64,000 nt of DNA from Catonia carolina (taxonomy: Eukaryota > Arthropoda > Insecta > Hemiptera > Achilidae). Made by a program: the position numbers and the translations under genes. Below, in pieces: positions 46,991-58,479 of the stretch; within the stretch, counting starts at the first letter, position 1; every line of letters begins with the position of its first letter. Location: assembly GCA_035578175.1 (NCBI GenBank), contig JAQMRL010000003.1:102536969-102600968 (forward strand), in the 5' to 3' direction. The notes under the pieces were generated by a model, which saw only the letters and a program-made list of their open reading frames with translations, had not been told where the DNA came from and did no database searches.

Positions 46991-47766
46991 ACACTCACAC
47001 AACTTTCTCTTGCCAGTGCAAATAATTAACAATAAACCTAATATTAGCAATAAAATATAAGAAATAAACAAAAAACTAACCTCAAAAACATAACCTAATT
47101 TTAATCATGAGTGAAAGACGCAAAATGAAAATCAACCTCAGTTTGGCTTAGAAATACGGAAAATCACTCTTTCTCTCTAAACTAGGCTCTGTAGAGAAAA
47201 ATGCTCTAAATAAAAGCTGTAGATCTTTTAATTTTCTATAAATTTAATTACATACACTTTTGTCGTAAAATGCATTCTAAGGCCAAAATCTTAAAAAAAT
47301 CGATTTTTCACACGTTTTCGTGAGAAAAAAAACAGAAAATCGCTAATTACTGCTAAACTAAGCGTTATACAAAAAAATGTTTGAAATAAAAGTTGTAGAA
47401 TTTTACATTCTCTACAACTTTTATTATATAACGTTTTACGCTAAAATGCATATTAAAGCCGCAATCTTAAAAAGAAAATGTTTTTACGTAAAAACAGCCT
47501 CACGCAGAATTTCAGCAAACATGGTGCCTACCCTATCTTGTAGAGAATAAAAAATTGAGTAAACCAGGCGATTTTAAAAAAAATCGTAGGACCAGTTTTT
47601 GAGAAAATCGCAATAAAGTGAAAAATTATACGAATAAACTACTACTTCCGGTTGACCGATTTTTATGAAAATGTTCGTGTCGGGTCCGGTAGTGGTATGT
47701 AACTTAAGTTTCCAGTTTCAAGTTCGTACGATGTTCCGTTCTTGAGATATTCTGTTCTCACACACA

Positions 47767-47805
<39 letters not shown>

Positions 47806-47946
47806 ACACACAGACCAATCGCTAAAAACATGTTTTTTGGGTTCAGGGGGTCTGAAAACGTATAGATCCGGTGAAAACTCGATTTCGAAAAATCGACATG
47901 AAAACAATACTTTCCTTCCTATATATTCATATAGGCAAGAGAAAGT
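46991..47946 (+). repeat. family A repeat, copy A5 (near full length)
   Basis: Contains ACTTTCTCTTGCC at its 5' end, both internal modules, a (CA)n tract (about 47758-47812) and the 3' end GGCAAGAGAAAGT. The first few bases of the consensus are missing or changed. It closely resembles A2. Confidence 0.85.
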
Positions 47947-48113
47947 AAAAAACAACCAGTTCAATATTGGATGTCTGATGTAACAAATACTCCTTTTTAG
48001 TTATCACCTTTTGAAACTCATGAATTTCAGTTATAAATTCGGAAATAATTAAGCAAAGCACGGGTGAGGCTGCAAGTGCGGATACTGACTTTGCTTAATT
48101 ATTTCCGAATTTA

Positions 48114-48260
48114 TTACCGAACATCCGTTCTTGCAGCCTCACCCGTTAATTTTATTATTTGCTGACTAACACAGATTTTAAATCGGTTGAACCAGCCGTG
48201 ACTTGCAGTGACTTTATAATTCGAATCAGCTCCTCTTTTTCGCTCTGACCATTTCTTTGG
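48114..48260 (-). pseudogene. Tigger/CENP-B-like DNA-binding domain fragment
   Basis: The minus strand reads ADSNYKVTASHGWFNRFK then KLTGEAARTD. A-S-x-G-W-F-x-R-F-K followed by L-x-G-E-A-A-S-A-D is the signature of the CENP-B-type second helix-turn-helix in Tigger/jerky transposases. The upstream domain and the DDE nuclease are absent. A second, inverted copy of the GEAASADT segment lies just beyond it, on the plus strand at 48059-48086. Confidence 0.68.
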
Positions 48261-48512
48261 TAGCACCTGCGCTACTATATTTGAAAAATACGTCATACTA
48301 AAATTATCATTCTCTTCATTCGTATCTCCGGATATTCGATAGTTCAGGACGCCCTGTATACCGAACATTGATGGTTAGGGAAAGAGGTTGGTCGAATAAA
48401 AGAGTAATTATAAACAGACAGGTTCGTCGACGAAGTGTGAAGTTCATTCGTTACGTTTTGTTGATATTCATTTTTATACACCATTTTCTAAACTATACTT
48501 CAAGAATCTGCC

Positions 48513-48906
48513 TATAACAGACAGGTGGAGTGTCAAATTATTTACACTCAATCTGTTCGTTGCAGGGCTAAAATAAATAGTTCTGTTTCTTATCACATGG
48601 TCAGCCAATTAAATGACTGAATCATTTAAGAACAGAAGAGGTAGGCCTATAGGTGTAAAAGACACTAATCAGAGTTATCTTCTCTGAAAGTAATGAATTT
48701 CATTATACAGCCAGACCCTGTGGTGTATGAAGCAATGTAGTGTCATTTGCAGAGTGGAAAATATGTGCTTTTTAGAGAGCCCGGTATGCTGATAAGCGTA
48801 CTTTTTCACTCAGTGAGGAAGGCAAGTAAACCACCTCACGCCTTGTTTTACTCTTTAAAATCTCTACAGGTTCAAACCAGCCTTTCGGCTGATGACCTAA
48901 ACAACA
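48513..48906 (+). repeat. family B repeat, copy B2 (near full length)
   Basis: Starts TATAACAGACAGGTGGAGTG and ends CTTTCGGCTGATGACCTAAA. Shared internal blocks include GAACAGAAGAGGTAG, TACAGCCAGACCCTGTGGTG and CACTCAGTGAGGAAGGCAA. Near the 5' end a hairpin pairs ACAGGTGGAGTGT with ACACTCAATCTGT. No ORF and no clear tRNA boxes were seen; it may be a SINE or a LINE 3' end. Confidence 0.75.
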
Positions 48907-48909
48907 CAC

Positions 48910-50295
48910 TTCAAGAATGCTAAATTGATGTATTGTCGTTTAAGGTATAAACAGGGTTATCAAATAATGAAGAAACAACTAAATTATTAGCGTACATAGC
49001 AAGTAGTATCTCTTTAAATAGAATTTTGGTGTAATTTTTAAAGCAGCAGATCGCGTCTTAAGTTCTTGACTTTCTTCAAGGTAGTTGTCTAGTAAGATGA
49101 ACCAATAAAACTTTTCTGTATTTTTTTGAATTAAATTTTTTTATTTCACCCTTCTTGAAAGCGATTCTCTAGTAAGTTGTTCATTCACTAGCCGTCTTAC
49201 AAGATTTTTTTAACCAGTTTTGCATCGGAACCGCTCGTGCAACGTGTATACAGTTACATCCTTCATTAATTGTAAATAATATCTAGTAATCAGTACTTAA
49301 GTACGTTCGTTTGATTCTAAAAAAAATAAAATTATAACCCTCATCTCACCGAAAAAGTGGGGAAACCGTTAACCTTCCCTAAAGGCAAGGATTATTTTAT
49401 AGATGAATAGATTCTTTTTCGTATTAAAATACCTGTTTTCATGCGTACTTGCATATTTAGGTGAAGTAAAATTTTATAACTTAATAGCAATGAATATAGA
49501 ATGTTTGCTTTATCAAAATAATATTTTGTCTACTTTAATGTAACCATAAATAATTTTCTGATTTTTATTAAATAATTTAAAATGTTGTATTATTTCCGTA
49601 AGGAATATGCTTCTATTATTTTTCGTTTTTTTTCTAGAAAAGTTGTTTAAGCGATACAGTGAACAGTCTATTTAGAACAAAACCACACAAGTTGTTTCTC
49701 AAAGTTATTTTCATTATTTCTTGAATTTCTAATTAAAAAGTTTTATTGCCTATTGACTCAACATTGTCCGCACAATGAGCAACCCCCGAATCATTTTAAA
49801 CTTATAAAACTTTCTTTATTCAATTATAAACTTGCAAGTTACAGAAATCTGTAATAGATTTATTATTTTTAATGCTCTGAAAATGTAACGAATAAATTTT
49901 ATGTAATTGTGGCTCACAATATAAGGTTGTGTATTAATTATTATGAAATGTAAATCTTATTTATCAATAATTATTAATTAAAAAATTAACCTTTGCAATT
50001 ATTTATTGTTCATGTGTTTTTTCTTTTATCAGTTAAGCCCACGGTTTATGGAATGTAATGTTTCAGCTGTAAGACAATTTATAAAATATTGTATTTTCGT
50101 TTTTTTACTTATTATTTCGTATTCAATTTTCATTTTTGGAAAATTAAAATTTCGCTTTTCAGTTTTATGTGACAGTGCATACATATGTATTGCTGCTAGT
50201 GTTTAACATTCATTACACATCCTTAAGTCATACTTTATGTATGATTAAACTTATTTATTTAACCTGTATGTATTTTCTATTAAAAACTACAAATC
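48910..50295. other. gene-free AT-rich DNA
   Basis: Nothing recognised. Confidence 0.45.
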
Positions 50296-50690
50296 CATAA
50301 TAATCCTCTTGTTAGTGATATGGCAAATCCATCAAACTTCATTAGGAAATTAAAAAGAAGATGGTGCAGAGATCTTTAACTCTTTCTAAATGTTTCCTAC
50401 CGAAAAAGATGAAGTAAAGATAAAGTAATAAGAAATATTAAATGTAATTTTTTTTCAAATATGTTTTATTACTGTTGGTAATATCTTTCCTTAGACAATG
50501 TGAACTGTTTATTGTTTTTTTTATACTTTAGTATATTATACGATCATTATTATTCCAAATTTAACATTGCTGAATGTTGTATTTTATATCATGCCTATTC
50601 TTGTTAATTGTAATTTAATACCAATGTTTTCTTATCTTTTGGTTGTTCTCTATAGTACAAATAATTCAAAATAAAATATGAAATAAAACT
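50296..50690 (+). pseudogene. Jockey-clade LINE extreme 3' end
   Basis: A 27-codon frame with a stop (50296-50379) reads HNNPLVSDMANPSNF then IRKLKRRWCRDL. It matches the last residues of Jockey ORF2 (intact copy: HINPLIQQM...LRRKWSRDL). AT-rich 3' UTR-like sequence with AATAAA runs to about 50690. It is severely 5'-truncated. Confidence 0.6.
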
Positions 50691-50694
50691 TTAT

Positions 50695-51837
50695 GTCCTG
50701 GTAAACATTTCTCCAAATTTTTTTGGTTTAAAAATACTTTGGTTCATTAATCAATTTCTTGTTAATTTTGTAAATGCATTGAATATTTGATGTATCAAAA
50801 TAATGAACTAAAATAAACCTTTAAAAGTTTAAAAAATGGCGCCGTATAAAAACATTGGAAAACATAATATTAGAATACTTTCAAATTATACAACGAGGGA
50901 GAAAGAGTATAGCTTACAATTTTGGACGATGATACAAAAAGTTTCTGTTTTGTATCGCCTACATTGTGAAGTGACAGTCGTCGCGTGGGTGTACACGTAC
51001 CACAAAAAAACCAGAGAATTTTATTTCTATCATCGAGGATTTATAAGTTAAGTGATACGTCCAAACCAATTAATACATTGACATTGTCTCAAAAATTGAC
51101 GGACCGCCATCGATATTTTCCGGAGACAATGACCGTCTAGAGAAATATTTGTCGAGAAAATATATCTAGGTACACAAAGAGACATTCACTTCAAAACTTG
51201 TCGTGACTACACAGTTTGTACTAACTAACCAGTCCTTTACTAAACTTGAATGAGGTTGTAGTGGCAATTTGCCAAACTTTTTAAATAAGTTTTTTTTATT
51301 TTTCGGTTTAAACTGACATTTCAGATTTCGCATTTTCTTTAATTCAGTTTCTTTAATTCTCATGCTTGTTAGTTCAAGAAATGCATCGTTAAATACAATT
51401 ATTTTTAAGCGTCTTAATATTTAAATATACTTCATAATATTATTTTAAATAATACTATAATAATATTATTGTTATTAATAATAATAATATTATTTATAAT
51501 AATATGTAATTAATAATACTATTATTTTTAAATAATAAATACGTCAATGTTTAAATTGACTATGGTGTCACCAGCTATTTACTGGATTATCAAATCTAAT
51601 TTTTAGAAATGTAGAAGAAGATCAAACTATTAACAAAAGCGAATCCTTAAAATATGTAACCTATAACATATTCATGTTGTGTTGTACATTTTTAACTGCA
51701 AGTACTTATGCTTTATATTACATCTCAAGTCTGAAATTTCTATTATCCGGATTTGTTCTTTGAAAGTGGAATGATATTTAAATTCCAAAAATGTTCCTTT
51801 GATGGAGTACAAAATCTTTTAGATCCGACGTTTTTTT
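50695..51837. other. gene-free DNA with an AT-rich repeat
   Basis: At 51415-51540 an (ATA/TAATATT)n tract rich in palindromes occurs. Open frames at 50836-51051 and 51166-51363 are unrecognised. Confidence 0.45.
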
Positions 51838-52740
51838 CTCTTTCCCTAATGAATGAATATGAATATAAGGATAGTGCTGTTTTCATGTCAATTTTCAAGT
51901 TCTATTTTTCACCGCGAATACAAATTTTCTGGCCCCCTGAAACCAAAACACATATTTTTAGCGATTGATGCGTGTGTGTGTGTTTGTGTGTGCGCGCGAG
52001 CGCGTGTGTGTGAACAAAATATCTCCAGAACAGAATATTGTAGAAAGTGGAAACTTAAATTGGTTAGCGCTAGGGACCTGACCCAAACATTTCATCAAAG
52101 TCGGTCAACCAGAGTACTTACTAGTTTATTCGTTCAATTTTTCACTTTTTGGCGATTTTCTCAAAAACGGCTCCTACGATTTTTTTGTAAAAATCTCTAT
52201 ATTTACTAAATTTTTATTCTCTACAAGATAGGGTATAGCGCCATGTCTGCTGAAATTTTTGGAAAGGCTGTGTTCTCGTAGTGAAATTATTTTTTTAGGT
52301 TTTAGTAGGCAATTTACGACAAAAATACATATAATTATGTTATAGAAAATTAAGACACTACTACGTTTATGTCTAGCATTTTATTCTACTGATTTTAGTT
52401 TTTTCCACTTCTGACTGTTCTGCAATTTCTGCTAATGCAGACGGTGGATAATGAAAATGATTGATGAAAAAATATCAGATCTGACTGGGAATCAAACACG
52501 GGACCCCGGCGTAGAAGCCAGTTGCGCTAACCACTACGCCAACAGGCTTTTATTTGTCTTAGTGATTTTCCTTATTTTTAAGTACAGTGCTACAGAGGTT
52601 TATTTCCATTTTTCTTCATTCACTCATGATTAACATTAAGTTTGTTTTTAAAATTTTGCGTAGTTTACTCATTATTAAACGTAGTTCTAATGGTTTATTA
52701 TTTACATTGGCAAGATAATGTCGTGTAAGTGTTTCTCACC
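51838..52740 (-). repeat. family A repeat, copy A6, with a SINE insertion
   Basis: The minus strand ends near TAGGGAAAGAGAAAA and begins GGTGAGAAACACTTACACGA. A (GT)n/(GC)n tract lies at 51971-52008. A SINE interrupts it at about 52410-52547. The copy is more diverged than A2 and A5. Confidence 0.75.
52410..52547 (-). repeat. tRNA-derived SINE (family E), with both promoter boxes
   Basis: On the minus strand GCCTGTTGGCGTAGTGGTTA contains the A box and GTGTTTGATTCCCAG the B box, about 35 bp apart. The body continues GTCAGATCTGATATTTTTTC and CCGTCTGCATTAGCAGAAAT. It shares the body with 10066-10179 and the head with the copy split at 61951/62904. It is not a functional tRNA. Confidence 0.78.
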
Positions 52741-52744
52741 AGAT

Positions 52745-53660
52745 ATAATGTTTCAGTATAGTGAAACGTGTGTTTTGAGGATAAATAATGTTTAATAATC
52801 TGCTGACTATGTTATGGTTTTTCATTTTCAGCAAATACACGAATTTTTAACAACTCATTTCCTTCCTAATAGAGAAACAATTGTTCTATAAAGAATGTTA
52901 AGTTATATTAGACTTTTTTGACTTAATCAATAAAACAAATATCACCATTTTGTAATTTATAACCAATAATACATAATGCTACGTTTAGTTTTTTGTATTA
53001 TTGTCGTGACTAAGTCATCCAATTGTACTCCTTCACAGGTCGTGCCCCTCCGTAAAATATTTCTATACCGACATGCCGTTACTTTCCGTAGTATTGATCG
53101 TTAAACAATGAAGCAAATGTAGTAAAAAATTAATGGAAGTCGAACAAAAACTAAACTGCCGTCCTAAAAAAGAAAGATTATGCAGTACTTAAAACTTTTC
53201 CTTAATTTTAGCGACACTTAACGTTTGAAACTTTCAAAAGGTTGCTGCTGCAGAAGTAAGTAAAGTTTTATTAATAGTTTACAAAGTCTGAATTCTGAAG
53301 AGATTTAAAATTTCTAATCTCTTAGTACTGTGTATCATTTAGAAGAAATGGGCCGACAAACAGAATTAATATTTTGTTAATCTTTAGTCTAATCCACATT
53401 TTACTTTTAAAGTTTCTACTTTTATCACAGCTTTTAGTAAATTATTTTTTAAAACATACTTATAATTTTCATCATGTACGTTATAGGAAGTGCATTGGAT
53501 TATTTAAAAAGTTGTAATAAACCTAGTTTTACGCGTTTTTGTTTAAAAAATCAAGTATTGCAAAATTAATTTTAATAAGTTGTTAATATACGAATATAAT
53601 AGCATGTTTGAAACAAGAACAGTTAAGTAAATTGTTTGCAGCTTGAGCTGTATGTAAAAT
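52745..53660. other. gene-free DNA
   Basis: Nothing recognised. Confidence 0.45.
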
Positions 53661-53662
53661 AT

Positions 53663-54619
53663 TGTGACAATGTCTAAAGGAAATAATATGTGCTCGAGAA
53701 TTTTCAAGGACGACTGAGATTTTAAAATTGTTAACGTAAATAATAAGAGTGATAAATAGGATTTCTAAGAAATACTTAGAAATATTATGTACTATAAACG
53801 TTTCTTTATAGAGGTAGGCCTCCCTATTGTTGTACGGCTATTGTGAAAGGTTGAGACACCACAACTTTTATTTCTAGCATTTTTTTTCTACAGATTTTAG
53901 TTTGTCTCAATTAATGATTTCCGTATTTTTAAGTACTGTAGACTACTGCATAGGTTTATTTTCATTTTTCGACATTCACTCATGATTTAAGGTTGTTTTC
54001 AATTTTACATATTTTTTACTCATGATTAAACGTATATTCATATGGTGAAATAGTTATTGTGAAAGGTTCGGGTACCTATTTAGATAATTGGCCTTTTTGT
54101 TACACCTTATTGTATTGTACCTACTTTGAACTTGTAACGTCGTATTGTATTCAATCTAAATTTGTTTACAGTGTGTTAAGATTTACCCAGAAGCCGTAAG
54201 AAGGATTTTATATTTTATTTATTATTAAATTAAAATGTCTGTTTTTCTCGAAAACTCCATAGATTTACCTACGTAAGCCCAGTGATTTATTTAATGAGCC
54301 AGTCTCGATTTGTCTATGGTTCAGTGAGCGAATTGCGTGGTGCGTAACAGTACGTTTAGAGAAGGTTCAACGTAACTGTGAATTATTGTCTATGTTTAAT
54401 ATGATTTATAAGTAATATTTAGTTTAATTAAGTGCGAGTGAAGTGTATTTATTCTGATTATTTATTGGAATTGTTAATTTAATTGTAATTGACTTGTAGA
54501 TTTAAGACACTTTATTAATTGTAATTTTTAGTTTGTAATAAATGCTTGTAATTTTAACTTTAGTGTGTAAATTTTTTGTTTTACCCAGATCCCGAAATGG
54601 ACTTTGGAGATAAGTTCCA
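53663..54619 (+). mobile_element. solo-LTR-like repeat, copy 3, interrupted by family A
   Basis: Begins TGTGACAATGTC and ends near GATAAGTTCCA. It shares with copies 1 and 2 the TGTTGTACGG block, the TTAACGTAAATAATA block and a 3' block ACCCAGATCCCGAAATGG. AATAAATGC-type polyadenylation signals precede the end. A 202-bp family A fragment (53853-54054) is inserted. AAATAT occurs next to both ends and may be the target duplication. No coding. Confidence 0.5.
53853..54054 (-). repeat. family A fragment, copy A7
   Basis: Contains the TTTCCGTATTTTTAAGTACT and CATTCACTCATGATTTAAGG blocks of the family. It is bracketed by the 14-mer TATTGTGAAAGGTT at 53839-53852 and 54055-54068, consistent with a target-site duplication. 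Both family A ends are missing. Confidence 0.65.
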
Positions 54620-54621
54620 AA

Positions 54622-55998
54622 ATATTTCTTCAGAAACCTAACTATTTCACTGGGATAATCTATCAAGTATTTGTTGTTAAAAGCCAAATAAGAAACCGAT
54701 ATTGCCAACAGATTATCATTTTAATGACATCATCAGCATAACCAATATAGAATAGGCCCTCTGGTTTGTTCCAACTTAAAACTTAGCAATTTTTTATTTA
54801 AAAAAAAAATAGGATACCCATCTCTTCTGAAATCATGCAATACCATTTTTCCGGTCGGTCTGAAAGTAGACCCCAAACTCCTGTTTGGTTTTTCAATTAC
54901 TTGACGATCTGACAATAAATAATTTTACTACTCTTGACCATTTCTGAATACTTAGTATAACCCTTCAAAAATTACGTTCATGTCAATCTTATTTATGTTT
55001 TTTTAATCCTGCTTTCGGTTCCCAGCTGAAGGTCTTAACAATCTTATCTAAACAATCTTTATTGTGATATTTGCTGAGCAGTCAGATTCAAAACTCTAAA
55101 CTATAGGCCTACATTAAAACTGGCAGAACCAAGGTGTCATGAAAATTTCAAAATCGTCTCCTTCCGCATTTTACCTACGAGCGTTTCCTCAAAGTATCTA
55201 ATTATAAGGCTTTAAAATTTTTCTAATTTAATTTCTGCTTCTCGTGATTTTGCATAAAATATATCTACTCTAAGTAAATAAATGAATCTACCAGTTCTAA
55301 GGTTTTGCCATTTAAAATACCTTACTTCTGGTATTCACAGTATATCTCTGAAAACCTGAATGTTTAATATATTTTTTATTGTAATTTCAAATAGTTTTCC
55401 GTAGTATTCATAGTAATCATCTAGTTACATCTTGGTCTTCGTGCTTAATACATTATTCGTACAATTTTTTGCAATGTCATTAAACAAAATGTCTAATCTC
55501 TTTCGGTTAATTGTTTAATTTTAAAATTTGGTATTATTTTTAAAATTTTATGTCTAGCATGTATAAAAAACCCAGGTAATGCCAAGTAATTTAGTAACAA
55601 AAATAAATTCCAACTTTTCAGTCCAAACATTGCGAAAAATTGTAAACACTTCCTTTTATGTAATTGATGCCCTGTATATTTATCTAGAAACAACTATTTA
55701 TCATACCTAAATGACGTTTTCCTACGATTGTATATGCTTTTCAAAAATAAATTATTACATATTTTTAATAGACTATAATACATAATTGTCATGTAATATA
55801 TATCTACTTGGTAACCTAACTCGGCATTTGCGCCGTTCCTGGGGTTGGGAGCTCAATATTCAATGTATTTTGCTAAATGTAAAAACCTGTAACTGCTAAT
55901 CATTATCAATTTCAATTAACAACCATACAACGCTGTGTTTAGCATCAGTTAGTAATTTTCTGTCTTTTGCTCATCAACATTGGTAAAATATTGGATTT
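54622..55998. other. gene-free DNA
   Basis: Minus frames at 54502-54708 and 54733-54915 are adjacent and read as if they could be one broken coding region, but no motif was recognised. Confidence 0.35.
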
Positions 55999-55999
55999 T

Positions 56000-56309
56000 T
56001 TTAAAGAATGCGGCCTTAGAATGTAATTTACGGAAAAAGTGTGTAGACTGTAATTATAGTTTTAGGAAATAAAATATGCTACAATTTTTATTTCAAACAT
56101 TTTTTTCTACGGAGCTTAGTTTAGTGTCAATCAGTGATTTTCCGTATTTTTAAGTATAACACTAAGATAGTTTTTATTGTACGTCATCCACTCATGATTA
56201 AATTAGGTTAATGTTTTTCTTATCACTTGGTTTACTCACGATTAAACATAGATTATAGGTAGTTCATTATTTACATTGACAAGAGAAAGTCGTGTGAGTA
56301 TTTCACATC
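56000..56309 (-). repeat. family A repeat, copy A8 (5' part)
   Basis: The minus strand starts GATGTGAAATACTCACACGA and includes one module. Diverged. Confidence 0.72.
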
Positions 56310-56311
56310 AG

Positions 56312-57035
56312 ATTTTTACTATTAGAAATACATTTTATTACAATTTACCTAATATGTTAATATTAACAAATTACAAATAAAAAAATCAGTAATTCTTTTA
56401 ACGCGTACCCTAACAACTCCCAGAAACTGGTGAGTGATATTATGGAACCATCACCTACTAGAAAAATTAATAATATTTCGAAATATACAAATTAATTACG
56501 AAAACTTAATGAAGTAGATATTGCAAAAGTACACCAACTGTGTTCTTAAATGTGGTTGATACAAAAAATTGATTGACCTAGTAACATTATTAATTTGTTT
56601 GGGGTTTTAAATTATTTTTTCAATTTAAAAAGAAAAAATTGAATATTTTCCAGGTATCAAAAATAACTTTTTTAAATAAATAATATTGCAGTGTCTGGAA
56701 ATACACATAATTTAGTTTGTATGTAGGCTAACCGTATCTCGTCGCATCGTACAAAGTATACCGGTTTTTGGCTCCGGAAACACTATCATTAAATATCTAT
56801 GTGTACACGTCATAACATTAATTTTAAGTGAAGCTAAAATTAAAAAGTTTATTTAAATATGAAATTTGTCATCGGTTTCGTTTGTATCATTTAGTCCAGC
56901 ACTTAAAATTTACCACACATGATTATAGAAGACACGTTACTGTACAGGATAGCAAAATACATAAAAGTTGTCAATGGATGTGTATTACTGATGTACTAGT
57001 GAACTGGCTTTAACCAAACAAAAAGATAATAATAC
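56312..57035. other. gene-free AT-rich DNA
   Basis: Nothing recognised. Confidence 0.45.
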
Positions 57036-57708
57036 TGTGACACTTATCTTTACTACCCGTTTTGGGATCTGGGTAAATTATAAATTAACACACTAAAGTT
57101 TAAAATTGAAGTATTTATTACAAGTAATAAGGTGAAAATCTACAAGTGATTTACAATTAAATTACTTATAATGAATAACAAACTAATTATAATAACTAGG
57201 TAATAACACAAAAAAGACTTAACTAATTCACGAAATACTACGTACAAAAAATAAAGAAATAACGTTTAACAATGCACAGTAATTTTCAGCAACGTCGACT
57301 TTTTCAAACGCACTGTTACTCACTAGTTCACAGACAAAAACGGAACTGACCGAATGAGTAACTCGCGTCGCATATATAGGTGGATCAATGGAGATTTCGA
57401 GAAAGACAGAGTGTTTCGATATAATAATATAATACAAAAACCTTCTGACGGCATTTGGATAAATCTTAACAACTGTAAACAAATTAGGATCGAATAGAAG
57501 GTGTTTCAAAAAAGCCAATTATCTAAATAGGCACCCGCTCTTTCACTATACCTGTACAACAATAGCTAGGCCTATGTTTACTTTAAAAACTGTTTACAAC
57601 TATTTCTTGGAAACCTATCATTACTCTATTATTATTTACGTTAACATTTTTAAAGTCTCGGTCTTATTAGAAATTCTTAAACACTCTTTCCTTTTTGATT
57701 TTGTCAAA
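57036..57708 (-). mobile_element. solo-LTR-like repeat, copy 2
   Basis: The minus strand begins TTTGACAAAATC, passes through GTTAACGTAAATAATA and TGTTGTACAGG, has a TATATATG box near 57372, and ends ACCCAGATCCCAAAACGGG ... AAGTGTCACA. It corresponds in order to copies 1 and 3. No adjoining internal region was recognised, and no clear duplication. Confidence 0.52.
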
Positions 57709-57711
57709 TTA

Positions 57712-58115
57712 CTATTTTCCATGTAATGTCAAATGGTAGGAGTAAATTGTATTGGTGTTTTGGGATCCTTTGCCTTGAAAAATATTTGCAAAAAAAGTTA
57801 ATTTGTTAAGGAAATCCCATGCTTCCTTGTATGGAATTTGAGTACATTATTCTTCATTCCTAACGGGATCTCAAATAAAATTTTATTGTTAATTCAGAAA
57901 AATCGGTTCTGTGTGTCACTTGGATATAAATTTTTCATGATATCCTACTTTGGGCGTGAGAGCATTTTATAAAAAATGTAGATTAATGCCGAAATGTTGT
58001 GTCAATAAAACTAACTTTTTATTTTTATCTTTTCTTGTTTACAAAGACGGTCGTCCTTGACAAAATTTAAATAAAAGATTACGTTTTTAAGCCTTTAATA
58101 ATTATCTAAATTGCC
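57712..58115. other. gene-free DNA
   Basis: Nothing recognised. Confidence 0.4.
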
Positions 58116-58474
58116 CATAACAAGCAGATGGAGTGTTAAATTATTTGCACTCATTAAATTATCTGCTAGTTTCAGTACTACAAGAAATAGTTCTGTTTCT
58201 TAACCCGTGGCAAGCCAATTATATGACTGAAACATTTAAGAACAGAAGAGGTAGACCTTTACCTCAGCGTAAAAGACACTAGTCGTAAAAGACACTAGTC
58301 AGCGTTATCTCCTCTGAAAGTAAATTAATTTCATTATACAGCCAGACCCTGTGGTGAATGAAATGAAGGTGTCATTTTTATCTTATTTATTTTATTTTTA
58401 GGGTGGAAGCGGTGTGCTTTCGGAGGGCCTGGCATACTGAAAAGCATACCTTTCCACTCATTGAGGAAGGCAAG
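58116..58474 (+). repeat. family B repeat, copy B3
   Basis: Contains AACAAGCAGATGGAGTG, GAACAGAAGAGGTAG, TACAGCCAGACCCTGTGGTG and TTGAGGAAGGCAAG. An internal 16-bp tandem duplication (GTAAAAGACACTAGTC, twice, near 58270-58301) is unique to this copy. The 3' tail is missing. Confidence 0.72.
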
Positions 58475-58479
58475 GCTCA

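Noticed and set aside
52410..52547. Functional tRNA gene
   Set aside because: A and B boxes are present, but acceptor and anticodon pairing fail and the same body recurs elsewhere, so it is a SINE.
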